From the NCBI RefSeq assembly GCF_026151205.1, contig NC_087082.1:7819908-7883907 (forward strand): a stretch of DNA of 64,000 nucleotides. The letters are read 5' to 3'. The notes beneath the pieces are model-generated. The model was not told the origin of the DNA. It did not search any database and saw only the letters and a list, made by a program, of their open reading frames with translations. Origin of the DNA: Bolinopsis microptera. Lineage: Eukaryota > Ctenophora > Tentaculata > Lobata > Bolinopsidae. The position numbers were made by a program, and so were the translations under genes. How positions within the stretch are numbered: position 1 is the first letter of the stretch; each line of letters starts with the position of its first letter. This document shows positions 1 to 9,442 of this stretch, one piece after another.

Positions 1-317
1 GTGAGATCGTTAACAAAACACAAATAAATTATAAGGCCAAAGAATCAATTACAAATTATTAATATATTATTATACACATAAGTTTCATTCAAACCTAGCA
101 GTTTTTTATGCTTTTACTAATTCACTTAATTCACTAGTCATTGCATTACCATCGGTCGCACATGAACTTGGTTTTAACGGTTACGGTTTATGCAAAAAAA
201 CAACTAGAATTAGAAATCGACAGCGTCCAAGAAATATTAATCAAAGTGTTTGTTCGTGTCCTAGGGATCCTTTCACAATAAATCAACGTGTATGGAACTA
301 TAACACAAAGTAGGCAA

Positions 318-431
318 AGTCTCATTGCCACCCTGGTCGGTGTCTCATTGCCACCCTAGCTGGTGTCTCATTGCCACCCTGTCCGGTTTTTCATTGCCAC
401 CCTGGCCGGTGTCTCATTTCCACCTTGACCA
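318..431. repeat. 23-bp minisatellite, about five units
   Basis: About five imperfect head-to-tail copies of a 23-bp unit reading roughly TGTCTCATTGCCACCCTGGC plus CGG. Units differ by point changes such as GGTCGG, AGCTGG and GTCCGG. The sequence before it (1-317) is AT-rich and I recognise nothing in it. Confidence 0.75.
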
Positions 432-448
432 TTGTTATGTTAATGATA

Positions 449-670
449 TGGCCCGGCGCGCGCTACTTCGTAGCACTTGCCATCGGGCCAGTTCCATTTC
501 GAGAAGAAAGCGGCGCGCGCTACTTCGAAGAAATTTAGACGAGTAACTTACCTGAGGACCCCAGGCTATTATGTTCATTAACATATAAATAAAGATTTGG
601 CGGAATGACATGCTGAGCGCGGCCCAGTAAACGAGTAACATCCTTCAAATTTCCACCTTGGCCGGTGGCG
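449..670. repeat. Dispersed GC-rich repeat module (two sub-modules)
   Basis: Holds a module with GCGCGCGCTACTTCGTAGCA and the related GCGCGCTACTTCGAAGAAAT, then the inverse of a second module carrying CCTGGGGTCCCCAGG-type sequence. The same modules, in various orders and strands, recur near 1616-1850, 3635-3810, 35600-36205 and 36800-36905. This suggests a dispersed mobile repeat. No coding capacity is credible: the short reading frames here simply run through repeat sequence. Confidence 0.7.
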
Positions 671-854
671 GTTGGTGAACACATCGAGCATTCGTTTTAA
701 TTTTATGTACAACGACTTTTTTTTATATGCAACGACAAGCCATAGTGCATTATAAACCAGCAAGCTGAGTTATTGGTAAACGTGGTCTTTTATATCAACA
801 ATCAAATAATTTAATTTGAATAACTATGAACTATTTAATAATACTAATAGTATA

Positions 855-1475
855 GGGGGTGCACGATAAAAATAAACTTGCTCGATTTTCAAAACTTTTG
901 TACCATTATGTTTTTTAGAGACTGTGGGAATATAGAATGTTCAGAGTACCAAATTTGTCATACCTTTTTGGAATGATCAGTGAGTTTAGGTGCCATATTT
1001 GATAGTGCGCGGCTTTTGCAAGCAAAATTATGTGTAAAAGTCGCGTAATTTGACGAAATTCGTTGATTTTTGTCGTATTACTATTATTTTGTCATAAATT
1101 CGGTTCCTGCACTGAACATGAATCATGCTGAAAATTTATCAGATCCTTACAATCATACGTAATTAGTACTACCGAACCTAAATTAGTTGAGAGAGATTGG
1201 CCTTGATTAAATTATAAAAGGTCTATAAATGACAAAATAGGTATAAATTCGTTGATAACTCAAAATCTGACCATCGAAATTGCTCAAACTAATTTACAAT
1301 TTAAGTTCAGTAGAACATAAGTGTTTACGCAAGCTGACCAAATTTCAACAAAATTGTTATAAGGGAATTATTATAACTTTTTGATTGTTTCCGAAATAAT
1401 GTGCTGGCCGAAATACGAGCTAAAAAACCATTCAATGGTCAGCGCGCGCATTTTACGGTCGATGGCGCACGGCCT
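855..1475. repeat. Dispersed repeat, about 0.6 kb, copy A
   Basis: Begins GGGGGTGCACGATAA and ends near ACGGTCGATGGCGCACGGCC. A clearly homologous copy in the same orientation lies at 34979-35586, with small indels. Both copies are followed by the GC-rich module family, so the compound unit may be larger than 0.6 kb. No protein domain is visible. Probably a non-autonomous transposon, class unknown. Confidence 0.8.
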
Positions 1476-1615
1476 ACTAATAATAATAATAGGGAATCGT
1501 TTACTATTACGTGACCATTCCCTAGCGCTCTTTTCGCAAGCTTTTTGCATAATGCATACGTGAGAGAAGCGAACAAAAGCCTGTTAATCTAATTCTAAGT
1601 AAATATTGACCATTG

Positions 1616-1850
1616 TTAATGATCTGGCCCGGCGCGCGCTACTTCGTAGCTCTTGCCATCGGGCCAGAGAAGAAAGTTTCGAGAAGAAAGCGGCGCGCGC
1701 TACTTCGAAGAAACTTAGACGAGTAACATCCGTCAAAGTAAATATAATTATAACCATCGCACATCGTCAATTACTGGGCCGCGCTCAGCCTGTCATTCCG
1801 CCGAATCTCTATGTTTATGAACATAATAGCCTGAGGTCTCCAGGTAAATC
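1616..1850. repeat. Dispersed GC-rich repeat modules, second copy
   Basis: Repeats the two modules seen at 449-670: two GCGCGCGCTACTTCG blocks, then CTGGGCCGCGCTCAGCCTGTCATTCCGCC-type sequence ending in an AGGTCTCCAGG block. Here the second module is in the opposite orientation relative to 449-670, so the two modules can be rearranged independently. Confidence 0.7.
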
Positions 1851-1984
1851 GTCAATTGTTGTAGCGAGATGCACCACTGGGCCTCGACGAGCTGGGAAGG
1901 ATTAAATAAAGAAAAGCTGTTTGCCGTCTCCTTGACCGAAATTTCGCCTTTTTGACTGAATTTTTGACCAATGACCAATAATTA

Positions 1985-2803
1985 ATGATGTCGGTGAGAG
2001 TGACACATGAGTCGCCATCAAGGTATTATATATATCAAGGTACTATACTTGCTCCTATAACAGATAGTGTTGCAGAGGCACAAGATTTCCTCAGGAGTCT
2101 GGAACTGGCGGCCAACTCAGTTGGACTCCACCTCAACGAGGGGAAAACTAAGTACATGGGAATCAACATAAGAGATGATGATAACCCGACTCTGGTTGCT
2201 GGGAGTGGGAAGAACATTGAGAAAGTCGATGACTTCGTATATTTGGGTAGTAGAATGAAGAGTTCGGAGAAGGACTTCGAAGTGAGGCCGAGGAAAGCTA
2301 AGGCATGGGGAGCGTGTCACCAGAATATGAAGCTTGTATGGAAGTCGGATATGCGTAGAGATCTCAAGATACGACTGTTCCTGGCTACAGTCGAGTCCAT
2401 CCTTCTATATGGCTCTGAAACATGGACTATCAGCCAGACCCTCGCAAAACGTATTGATGGATGTTATACGAGAATGCTGAGGATGGCACTGAACATTGAC
2501 TGGAAAGAGCGGCAGACTAACGCCAAGGTGTATGGACACCTCATCAGAGCATCTGATAAGATAGCTGCACGGAGGATGAGACTCGCAGGTCATTTAGCCA
2601 GACATGAAGAGCTATTGAGTCATCAACTTCTCTTCTGGGAACCCCTTCAAGGACATCATCGAAGGGGAAGGCCACATCTCACATACATTGATATCCTTCG
2701 GAAGGACACGGGGCTCGACGACAGCAAAGAGATAAACAAACTCATGCTGGATAGACAGATTTGGAAGAAGACTATTTCTGTTCGGACGTTGAAGCCGCCC
2801 TAA
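1985..2803 (+). pseudogene. 5'-truncated non-LTR retrotransposon reverse transcriptase (C-terminal part)
   Basis: The 272-residue open frame matches the end of LINE reverse transcriptases: LNEGKTKYMG, then a YLGS block, AWGAC, the LLYGSETW motif, YTRMLRMALN and a late RRGRPHLTYIDIL segment. The F/YADD catalytic box that should precede TDSVAEAQ is absent: the frame reads through unrelated residues (YIYQGTILAP) at that point. The copy is therefore cut at the catalytic site and cannot be active. The frame stays open to a natural stop, suggesting moderate age. The element clade is not certain. Lines 2804-3630 downstream hold AT-rich sequence in which I see nothing. Confidence 0.85.
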
Positions 2804-3634
2804 GTCGAGTATACTAAAAGCTGTATATATCCGGCGAAAACTTTGAAAACTTTGAATTTGAAATTTTACTTTTAAGTTTCCGCGACCTAAATTTTACCAG
2901 GTTTTCGATCAAACATTGCCATTTGTAGTCAAACATCGCCAACAGTTGCTCTCGTCCAATGAAATCGCTGCATTATGATTAGGCGGAATAAATTTGTTTC
3001 ACTTAATTTGTTTCACTAAATTTGTTTCTCTAAATTTGTTTCACTTTAAAACCAAAACTAATTCAAATCCTAAGGCATAAACAGCTTAAATATTATTTTA
3101 CAAGCTTGTCACGTGCGCGCATCGTAAAATTGTTATTTGCTCATAATTCGTCAAGAACTGATTTCATACTATGTAAAAAGTCTTATTCGAAATCAGCGTA
3201 AAAATACATTGGTATAGCTTACTTTCACAATTATCCCACAGCATACTCATATTATATATAACAAAAACGTATTTAAGCATGTATATAGTACGCCACAGAA
3301 CAGTCGAAATCTATTCGCACACTCCATCAACCAAGGAGTTGTTTATGTTTCCATGACCAAAAGCAATAAGAATATGCATATCGCACTCCCCAAATTGTGC
3401 ACGTTGATTAAATCTTTTGTGTTTTGAAATTTTATGAATCAAGATTTAGAATCAATACATGCGATATGCACTTATTTAAATCCCTTGCAGTGCTTTTGAA
3501 AGAAATAACAAGCTCAGCTAAAAACGTTACTGTCTTATTTCTACGTAAAAGGAACAATTAGCGTGAGAAGCTTTTGTCGAGGTGTAGTAATCTCAAACGA
3601 ATCCCCGTTTAATTTTGGTCGACACACCTCTTAC

Positions 3635-3810
3635 TAGGCGGCACTCAGTCTGTCATCTCGCCGAATCTTTATTATTTATGAACATTATATAATAATAGCC
3701 TGGGGTCCCCAGGTAACACACGTAAAATTAGTGCAGCATCAAGCAAGTTATAAAACTATTTTATGTGCATCAAATTGGATTTACCTGGGCGTGGGGTCCC
3801 CAGGCTATAA
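3635..3810. repeat. GC-rich dispersed module with CTGGGGTCCCCAGG palindrome
   Basis: Contains TAGGCGGCACTCAGTCTGTC, a GCCTGGGGTCCCCAGGTAA palindrome and, about 80 bp later, its near-inverse GTGGGGTCCCCAGGCTATA. It belongs to the family at 553-630, 1773-1845, 35868-35955 and 36128-36205. Confidence 0.6.
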
Positions 3811-3994
3811 ACTTACAATCCCCTATCCCCCTCCTTTTTACATTGACCCTAGGTTATACAATATTTTTCTTTTAGGTTATACAATACAGTTTTAATACTT
3901 CCAACACTACTATATAACAAATAATTTGAGGACCCCGAAACTCCTGAGTTACACATCTTACAAGATTTTCTTCTGTCTCCATCCTCCTAAAAGA

Positions 3995-5509
3995 ATGGCA
4001 GACGATGATCAAAACTCAGGGGGGCTGGACTCCTCAAATAATGTCTTACAGGGGCAACATGACAATGGTAATGATAAGGACAGTGGTGAAAGTGCCAGCC
4101 CCCCTTGTTTTGCTTTGATCGATCCTCGTTTGCTAAGCACTGATGGAATCTGCAGAAACTGCTCAGCTGAAACCAAAGGAGAAGTGGTATGTTGTTATGA
4201 TTGTAAAAACAATTTTCACGCAACTTGTCATGTATTAAGGAATGGTATTAAACGTTTTAACCTTCCCGATAATGTATGCTCTCCATCTTTCTTAGTGTCT
4301 TTCAACAAAAACACTGAATCAAACCAGAAGAGCAATTGTTCTGGAATGTTTTTCTTTCATTGTAAATCCTGTGTTACTCGTGAAAACTTTAGAAATGCAG
4401 CAGACGTCAAAACACATGTACATGCCCTTGAAACCAAGATGACAAGTATGGAAGCTGATATTGTCACCATTAAAAATCTTTTATTGGCTGCTTACACAGG
4501 AAAAACATCTGTTGACATGAGCAAATCTTCAGAATTTTCTGCAACCTCATCAACTCTTCCCTCAACTAATAATGTCTCTGAAAATCCATGGCGTGACAGC
4601 AAAAGAGTTGAAAAACTGAGACACCCAGCTTCTGTAATTGTCTGCGAAGATGGGGAAACTGTTCCTAAGCCTGACCTCGAAACTATAATCACAGAAAATA
4701 AAACTCCTCCAAGAATGCCGTCATCCGATCCCTCGCCAGAAGAGCCTACAACATCTGTTCACCTCAACACCTCAACACCTCGAAGACGAACTACAGACTG
4801 TCAGATGCGTTTGCTTTCAGAGCGGCTTCCCACCCCTTCGCATCACCACCATTATGGACAAAATTCACCGCAAATTCACCAACCCTCCCTGACATCAATC
4901 CTTAGCATCATTCAACCAACAGACCAGAGATCACACACTCAGCGTTTACCTTCCTTTCCATCTCTCACTCTCCAAACCCATCTCCAAGATACTCAGACAA
5001 CACGACATCAAAGTGACCCACTCATCAGCCAGTACTCTCCGCAACCTTCTCACCAAGAAGAAGACCACAACCCCCACTCAACTCACTCATCAACTCTTCC
5101 CTCAACTAATAATGTCTCTGAAAATCCTTGGCGTGACAGCAAAAGAGTTGGAAAACTGAGACACCCAGCTTCTGTAATTGTCTGCGAAGATGAGGAAACT
5201 GTTCCTAAGCCTGACCTCGAAACTATTATCACAGAAAATAAAATCATTGTGGATAATACCTTCACAAACAGAAAGGGTGAAACCGTTGTCACTGCATCTA
5301 GTCAAGCTTACCATGTCAAGTTAGTTGAGGCCCTCTCCCAAAATTTCCCTCAATCTAATCTTAAGCAACCTAAAGAAAAATTGCCTAAAAAAAAATTGCC
5401 TACAGTATCCAAAGGAATCAAAGGAGACGTCTCACCTGATATTCTCTCTGCTTCCATTATGAAACTTTATCCTGAAATCAAGTCCCTGACAAAGATAGGT
5501 TGGCCCTAA
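3995..5509 (+). CDS. PHD-finger / coiled-coil protein, probable retrotransposon ORF1
   Basis: Reading from the ATG at 3995 (MADDDQNSGG), the protein has about 504 residues; the frame is open slightly further upstream, but that stretch lacks a better start. A PHD-like zinc finger spans roughly residues 50-130, with CRNC, CCYDC, HATC and CKSC as paired ligands. A short helical, coiled-coil-like segment follows, then a Ser/Pro/His-rich low-complexity middle and a lysine-rich end. PHD plus coiled coil is known in ORF1 proteins of some CR1/L2-type LINEs, which is my preferred reading. A domesticated host gene is possible because the frame is intact. No reverse transcriptase follows, so the element would be truncated. 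It carries an internal in-frame duplication. Confidence 0.6.
   Translation: MADDDQNSGGLDSSNNVLQGQHDNGNDKDSGESASPPCFALIDPRLLSTDGICRNCSAETKGEVVCCYDCKNNFHATCHVLRNGIKRFNLPDNVCSPSFLVSFNKNTESNQKSNCSGMFFFHCKSCVTRENFRNAADVKTHVHALETKMTSMEADIVTIKNLLLAAYTGKTSVDMSKSSEFSATSSTLPSTNNVSENPWRDSKRVEKLRHPASVIVCEDGETVPKPDLETIITENKTPPRMPSSDPSPEEPTTSVHLNTSTPRRRTTDCQMRLLSERLPTPSHHHHYGQNSPQIHQPSLTSILSIIQPTDQRSHTQRLPSFPSLTLQTHLQDTQTTRHQSDPLISQYSPQPSHQEEDHNPHSTHSSTLPSTNNVSENPWRDSKRVGKLRHPASVIVCEDEETVPKPDLETIITENKIIVDNTFTNRKGETVVTASSQAYHVKLVEALSQNFPQSNLKQPKEKLPKKKLPTVSKGIKGDVSPDILSASIMKLYPEIKSLTKIGWP
4547..5243 (+). repeat. Internal 157-bp direct duplication inside the PHD-finger ORF
   Basis: Positions 4547-4703 and 5087-5243 are almost identical (about five differences). 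The offset is 540 bp, exactly 180 codons, so both copies encode the same segment (STNNVSENPWRDSKRV to ETIITENK). The 383 bp between them encodes Ser/Pro/His/Thr-rich low complexity. Confidence 0.9.
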
Positions 5510-5524
5510 GAATTGACGAACTGT

Positions 5525-5715
5525 CACGTAATATTAACAAAACGGATAAAAATGCCGTTCGCCAATCTTTGCACGTGCGTGTTACAACCCTCGTTACTAT
5601 GGTTACTTTGCAACTTGTACTTGTTTACCTAACTTGCACGTGGGCGGTCGTACAGACAATAGAAATTATTTTTCTACATTATTCTTTGAATTATAATATA
5701 GATCTAGGGTCATTG
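5525..5715. repeat. Dispersed repeat shared with 11797-12000
   Basis: AACAATCTTTGCA-type sequence, a GTTACTATGGTTACT block and TTGCACGTGGGCGGTCGTAC occur here and again at about 11797-12000 in the same order and orientation. It starts directly after the PHD ORF stop. The second copy lies just upstream of the LRP2BP-like start. Region 5716-6128 shows nothing else. Confidence 0.75.
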
Positions 5716-6128
5716 TGATATTATGTGTATATAATTGTTTTTACAGTGCTACAAGCTACTGCGTAATTTCAATGTCAGACTAATATACATTTTTAAATAG
5801 TACTATCTAATTTTGCTAATAGCGTTATTATGTGATTTTTTCATTACATTGCGCCTGTGTATTTATTATAAGCTGTTATTTCGATTCGGATTATAAGTTA
5901 TAATATAATCGATCTTTATGCAGTTAATGTGAACTTTCCGTTGGATTTGAACTTCAATCTTTATGAATCTTTTCAATTTCAGAAAGAATTGGTTAAAAAT
6001 GATACCCAAATATTTTCACGAATTTATAATTGATTAAAGTATTATGTTTCAATAGATATCGAGAACAGAACATTAAAACATTGTGCAAGTTGAAAAGAAG
6101 TAGGTCTTCTCTATCTTATTGAATCAAT

Positions 6129-9100
6129 TTACTTCTTGCCTTTGTGTCCCTTTTTATTTGCATTCTTCTTGCCTTTTGGGCTCTTCTTCTTGCTTTTGGG
6201 GCTCTTCTTCTTGCTTTTGGGGCTCTTCTTCTTGGTCTTGCCTCCCATCTTGCTCTTACTTACGTTTTTGACTTCCTTCTTCTTGCCTTTGGGGCTATTC
6301 TTCATGCTCTTGCCTCCCTTCTTGCACGTGCATTTCTTCTTGCTCTTGCCTCCCTTTTTGATTCCCTTCTTGCTTTTGGGGCTATTCTTCTTGCTCTTGC
6401 CTCCCTTCTTGCCTCCCTTCTTGTTCTTGCCTCTTTTTTTCATTCGTTTCTTCTTGCCTTTAGCTTTGGGGCTCTTTTTATTACCCTTGCCTCCTTTCTT
6501 GCCTTTGTGTCCCTTTTTACCACCCTTCTTCTTGCTTTTGGGGCTCTTCTTCTTGCTTTTGGGGCTCTTCTTCTTGCTTTTGGGGTTCTTCTTCTTGCTC
6601 TTGCCACTCTTCTTGCTCTTACCTCCCTTCTTGCCTCCTTTTTTGATTCCCTTCCTCTTGCTTTTGGGGCTCTTCTTCTTGCTCTGGCCTCCCTTCTTGC
6701 TCTTACCTCCCTTCTTGCTCTTGCCTCCGTTTTTGGTTACCTTCTTCTTGCCTTTGGGGCTCTTTATATTGTCCTTGCCTCCCTTCTTGCCTTTGTGTCC
6801 CTTTTTACCACCCTTCTTGCTTTTGGGGCTCTTCTTGCTCTTGCCACTCTTCTTGCTCTTGCCTCCCTTCTTGCCTCCCTTCTTTTTATTGCCTCCCTTT
6901 TTTATTCCCTTCTTGCTTTTGGGGCTCTTCTTCTTGCTTTTGGGGCTCTTCTTCTTGCTCTTGCCACTCTTCTTGCTCTTGCCTCCCTTCTTGCTTTTGC
7001 CTCCCTTTTTGGTTACCTTCTTCTTGCCTTTTGGGCTCTTTTTATTGGCCTTGCCTCCCTTCTTGCCTTTGTGTCCCTTTTTACCACCCTTCTTGCTTTT
7101 GGGGCTCTTCTTGCTCTTGCCACTCTTCTTGCTCTTGCCTCCCTTCTTGCCTCCCTTCTTTTTATTGCCTCCCTTTTTGATTCCCTTCTTGCTTTTGGGG
7201 CTCTTCTTCTTGCTTTTGGGGCTCTTCTTCTTGCTCTTGCCACTCTTCTTGATCTTGCCTCCCTTTTTGGTTACCTTCTTCTTGCCTTTGGGGCTCTTTT
7301 TATTGTCCTTGCCTCCCTTCTTGCCTTTGTGTCCCTTTTTACCACCCTTCTTGTTTTTGGGGCTCTTCTTCTTGCTCTTGCCACTCTTCTTGCTCTTGCC
7401 TCCCTTCTTTTTATTGCCTCCCTTTTTGATTCCCTTCTTGCTTTTGGGGCTCTTCTTCTTGCTTTTAGGGCTCTTCTTCTTGCTCTTGCCACTCTTCTTA
7501 CTCTTGCCTCCCTTCTTGCCCCCCTTCTTGCCTCCCTTCTTTTTCTTGCCTCCCTTTTTGATTCCCTTCTTCTTGCCTTTGGGGCTCTTCTTCTTGCTCT
7601 TGCCGCTCTTCTTGCTCTTGCCTCCTTTCTTGCCTCCCTTCGTTTTCTTGCCTCCCTTTTTGATTCCCTTCTTGCTCTTGGGGCTATTCTTCTTGCTTTT
7701 GGGGCTCTTCTTCTTGCTCTCGTTCTTGCCTCCCTTCTTTTTATTGCCTCCCTTTTTGATTCCCTTCTTGCTTTTGGGGCTCTTCTTCTTGCTTTTGGGG
7801 CTCTTCTTCTTGCTCTTGCCACTCTTCTTGCTTTTGCCTTTCTTCTTGCTCTTGCCTCCCTTTTTGGTTACATTCTTCTTGCCTTTGGGGCTCTTTTTAT
7901 TGTCCTTGCCTCCCTTCTTGCCTTTGTGTCCCTTTTTACCGCCCTTCTTGCTTTTGGGGCTCTTCTTGCTCTTGCCACTCTTCTTGCTCTTGCCTCCCCT
8001 CTTTTTATTGCGTCCCTTTTTGATTCCCTTCTTGCTTTTGGGGCTCTTCTTCTTGATTTTGGGGCTCTTCTTCTTGCTCTGGCCACTCTTCTTGCTCTTG
8101 CCTCCCTTCTTTTTCTTGCCTCCCTTTTTGACTCCTTTCTTGCTTTTGGGGCTTTTCTTCTTGCTTTTAGGGCTCTTCTTCTTACTCTTGCCACTCTTCT
8201 TGCTCTTGCCTCCCTTCTTGCCCCCCTTCTTGCCTCCCTTCTTTTTCTTGCCTCCCTTTTTGATTCCCTTCTTCTTGCCTTTGGAGCTCTTCTTCTTGCT
8301 CTTGCCTCCTTTCTTGTCTCCCTTCGTTTTCTTGCCTCCCTTTTTGATTCCCTTCTTGCTTTTGGGGCTATTCTTCTTGCTTTTGGAGCTCTTTTTCTTG
8401 CTTTTGCCTCCCTTCTTGCCCCCCTTCTTGCCTCCCTTCTTTTTCTTGCCTCCCTTCTTGATTCCCTTCTTCTTGCTTTTGGGGCTATTCTTCTTGCTCT
8501 TGCCTCCGTTTTTGTTTACCTTCTTCTTACCTTTGGGGCTCTTTTTACCACCCTTCTTTTTGCCTTTGGGGTTCTTCTTCTTACTCTTGCCTCCCTTCTT
8601 GCTCTTGCTTCCGTTTTTGATTCCCTTCTTCTTACCTTTGGGGTTCTTCTTCTTGCTCTTGCCTCCCTTCTTGCTCTGGCCTCTCTTCTTGTCTCCCTTC
8701 TTGTTCTTGCCTCCCTTTTTGATTCCCTTGTTCTTGCCTTTTGAGCTCTTCTTCTTGTTCTTGCCTCCCTTTTTGATTCCATTCTTTTTGCTTATGGGGC
8801 TCTTCTTGCCCTTGCCTCTCTTCTCACCTTTAGCTTTGTGTACCTTATTACCACCATTTTTCTTGCCTTTGTTGCTCTTCTTGCCCTGACGCCCTTTTTT
8901 GATGGAATGAGGTTTTTGATGTGGCTTTGGGTGAGGTGGAGGATGAGGTTTATGATGTGGCTTTGGATGAGGTGGAGGATGAGGTTTATGATGTGGCTTG
9001 GGATGAGGTTGAGGGTGTTCACGGTGCTGTTTGGGCTTTCGTTTATTTTTTAAGTGATTTATACCTCCTCCAGCTTTCTTTAAGGAGCTGAAACCACCAC

Positions 9101-9359
9101 CACCAGTCTTTTTTAGTTTGCTGAAGCCTCCTCCGCCAACTTTCTTTAAGGAGCTGAAACCACCACCACCAGTCTTTTTCAGTTTGCCGAAGCCCCCTCC
9201 TCCAGTTTTTTTGGCTTTGTTAGCTGCTTTGCTTGCAGCATTCTTAAGGTCCCCAAATCCAAACTCTTCAATAGTATACTCAGACTCTTCCAGGAGCTCA
9301 CTGCATACCACAATAGAAAGTGAAATAACAAGTGCTGATATCAGCCAAATACGACTCAT
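6129..9359 (-). CDS. Secreted, giant lysine/glycine/serine-repeat protein
   Basis: A 1076-residue intronless frame on the minus strand. Residues 1-20 are a signal peptide (hydrophobic core ending VVCS). Residues 21-34 are acidic. Residues 40-100 carry four GGGGF(S/G)xLKK repeats and one degenerate copy. Residues 112-150 are His/Pro-rich (PHPKPHHKPHPP units). From about 155 to the end the chain is almost only K, G, S, P and I in shuffled KKSPKSKK, GIKKGGKK and GGKKGHKGKK blocks. The mature protein has only one Cys pair, a CTC at about 6325-6334. The composition gives a huge positive charge. No enzyme domain is seen. Histone-H1-like repeats are a look-alike, but the signal peptide argues for export. 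Binding to a polyanion, silica or other mineral, or a glue or capsule role, is inference. The long frames antisense to it are codon-bias shadows. Confidence 0.85.
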   Translation of the reverse strand: MSRIWLISALVISLSIVVCSELLEESEYTIEEFGFGDLKNAASKAANKAKKTGGGGFGKLKKTGGGGFSSLKKVGGGGFSKLKKTGGGGFSSLKKAGGGINHLKNKRKPKQHREHPQPHPKPHHKPHPPPHPKPHHKPHPPPHPKPHQKPHSIKKGRQGKKSNKGKKNGGNKVHKAKGEKRGKGKKSPISKKNGIKKGGKNKKKSSKGKNKGIKKGGKNKKGDKKRGQSKKGGKSKKKNPKGKKKGIKNGSKSKKGGKSKKKNPKGKKKGGKKSPKGKKKVNKNGGKSKKNSPKSKKKGIKKGGKKKKGGKKGGKKGGKSKKKSSKSKKNSPKSKKGIKKGGKKTKGDKKGGKSKKKSSKGKKKGIKKGGKKKKGGKKGGKKGGKSKKSGKSKKKSPKSKKKSPKSKKGVKKGGKKKKGGKSKKSGQSKKKSPKIKKKSPKSKKGIKKGRNKKRGGKSKKSGKSKKSPKSKKGGKKGHKGKKGGKDNKKSPKGKKNVTKKGGKSKKKGKSKKSGKSKKKSPKSKKKSPKSKKGIKKGGNKKKGGKNESKKKSPKSKKNSPKSKKGIKKGGKKTKGGKKGGKSKKSGKSKKKSPKGKKKGIKKGGKKKKGGKKGGKKGGKSKKSGKSKKKSPKSKKKSPKSKKGIKKGGNKKKGGKSKKSGKSKKKSPKNKKGGKKGHKGKKGGKDNKKSPKGKKKVTKKGGKIKKSGKSKKKSPKSKKKSPKSKKGIKKGGNKKKGGKKGGKSKKSGKSKKSPKSKKGGKKGHKGKKGGKANKKSPKGKKKVTKKGGKSKKGGKSKKSGKSKKKSPKSKKKSPKSKKGIKKGGNKKKGGKKGGKSKKSGKSKKSPKSKKGGKKGHKGKKGGKDNIKSPKGKKKVTKNGGKSKKGGKSKKGGQSKKKSPKSKRKGIKKGGKKGGKSKKSGKSKKKNPKSKKKSPKSKKKSPKSKKKGGKKGHKGKKGGKGNKKSPKAKGKKKRMKKRGKNKKGGKKGGKSKKNSPKSKKGIKKGGKSKKKCTCKKGGKSMKNSPKGKKKEVKNVSKSKMGGKTKKKSPKSKKKSPKSKKKSPKGKKNANKKGHKGKK

Positions 9360-9360
9360 A

Positions 9361-9385
9361 CTGAAAACAATTAAAATTACTTAGC
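9361..9385 (-). promoter_or_regulatory. Possible 3' splice acceptor directly before the start codon of the lysine-rich gene
   Basis: Reading on the minus strand, TTTTAATTGTTTTCAG ends one base before the ATG at 9357-9359. This is a good acceptor consensus, suggesting either an intron in the 5' UTR or a trans-splice acceptor. No donor was identified. Confidence 0.45.
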
Positions 9386-9442
9386 AGAATTTGCTCTGTT
9401 TAACTGAAGAGAGTATTTCCTGGTATTGGTAGCCAGTTTTAA

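Noticed and set aside
6136-8889. Very long plus-strand open frames (Leu/Phe/Pro-rich) opposite the lysine-rich gene
   Set aside because: They are the complement of AAG/AAA/GGN/AGC codons and lack a coherent start or domain; the minus-strand frame has a signal peptide and ordered repeats.
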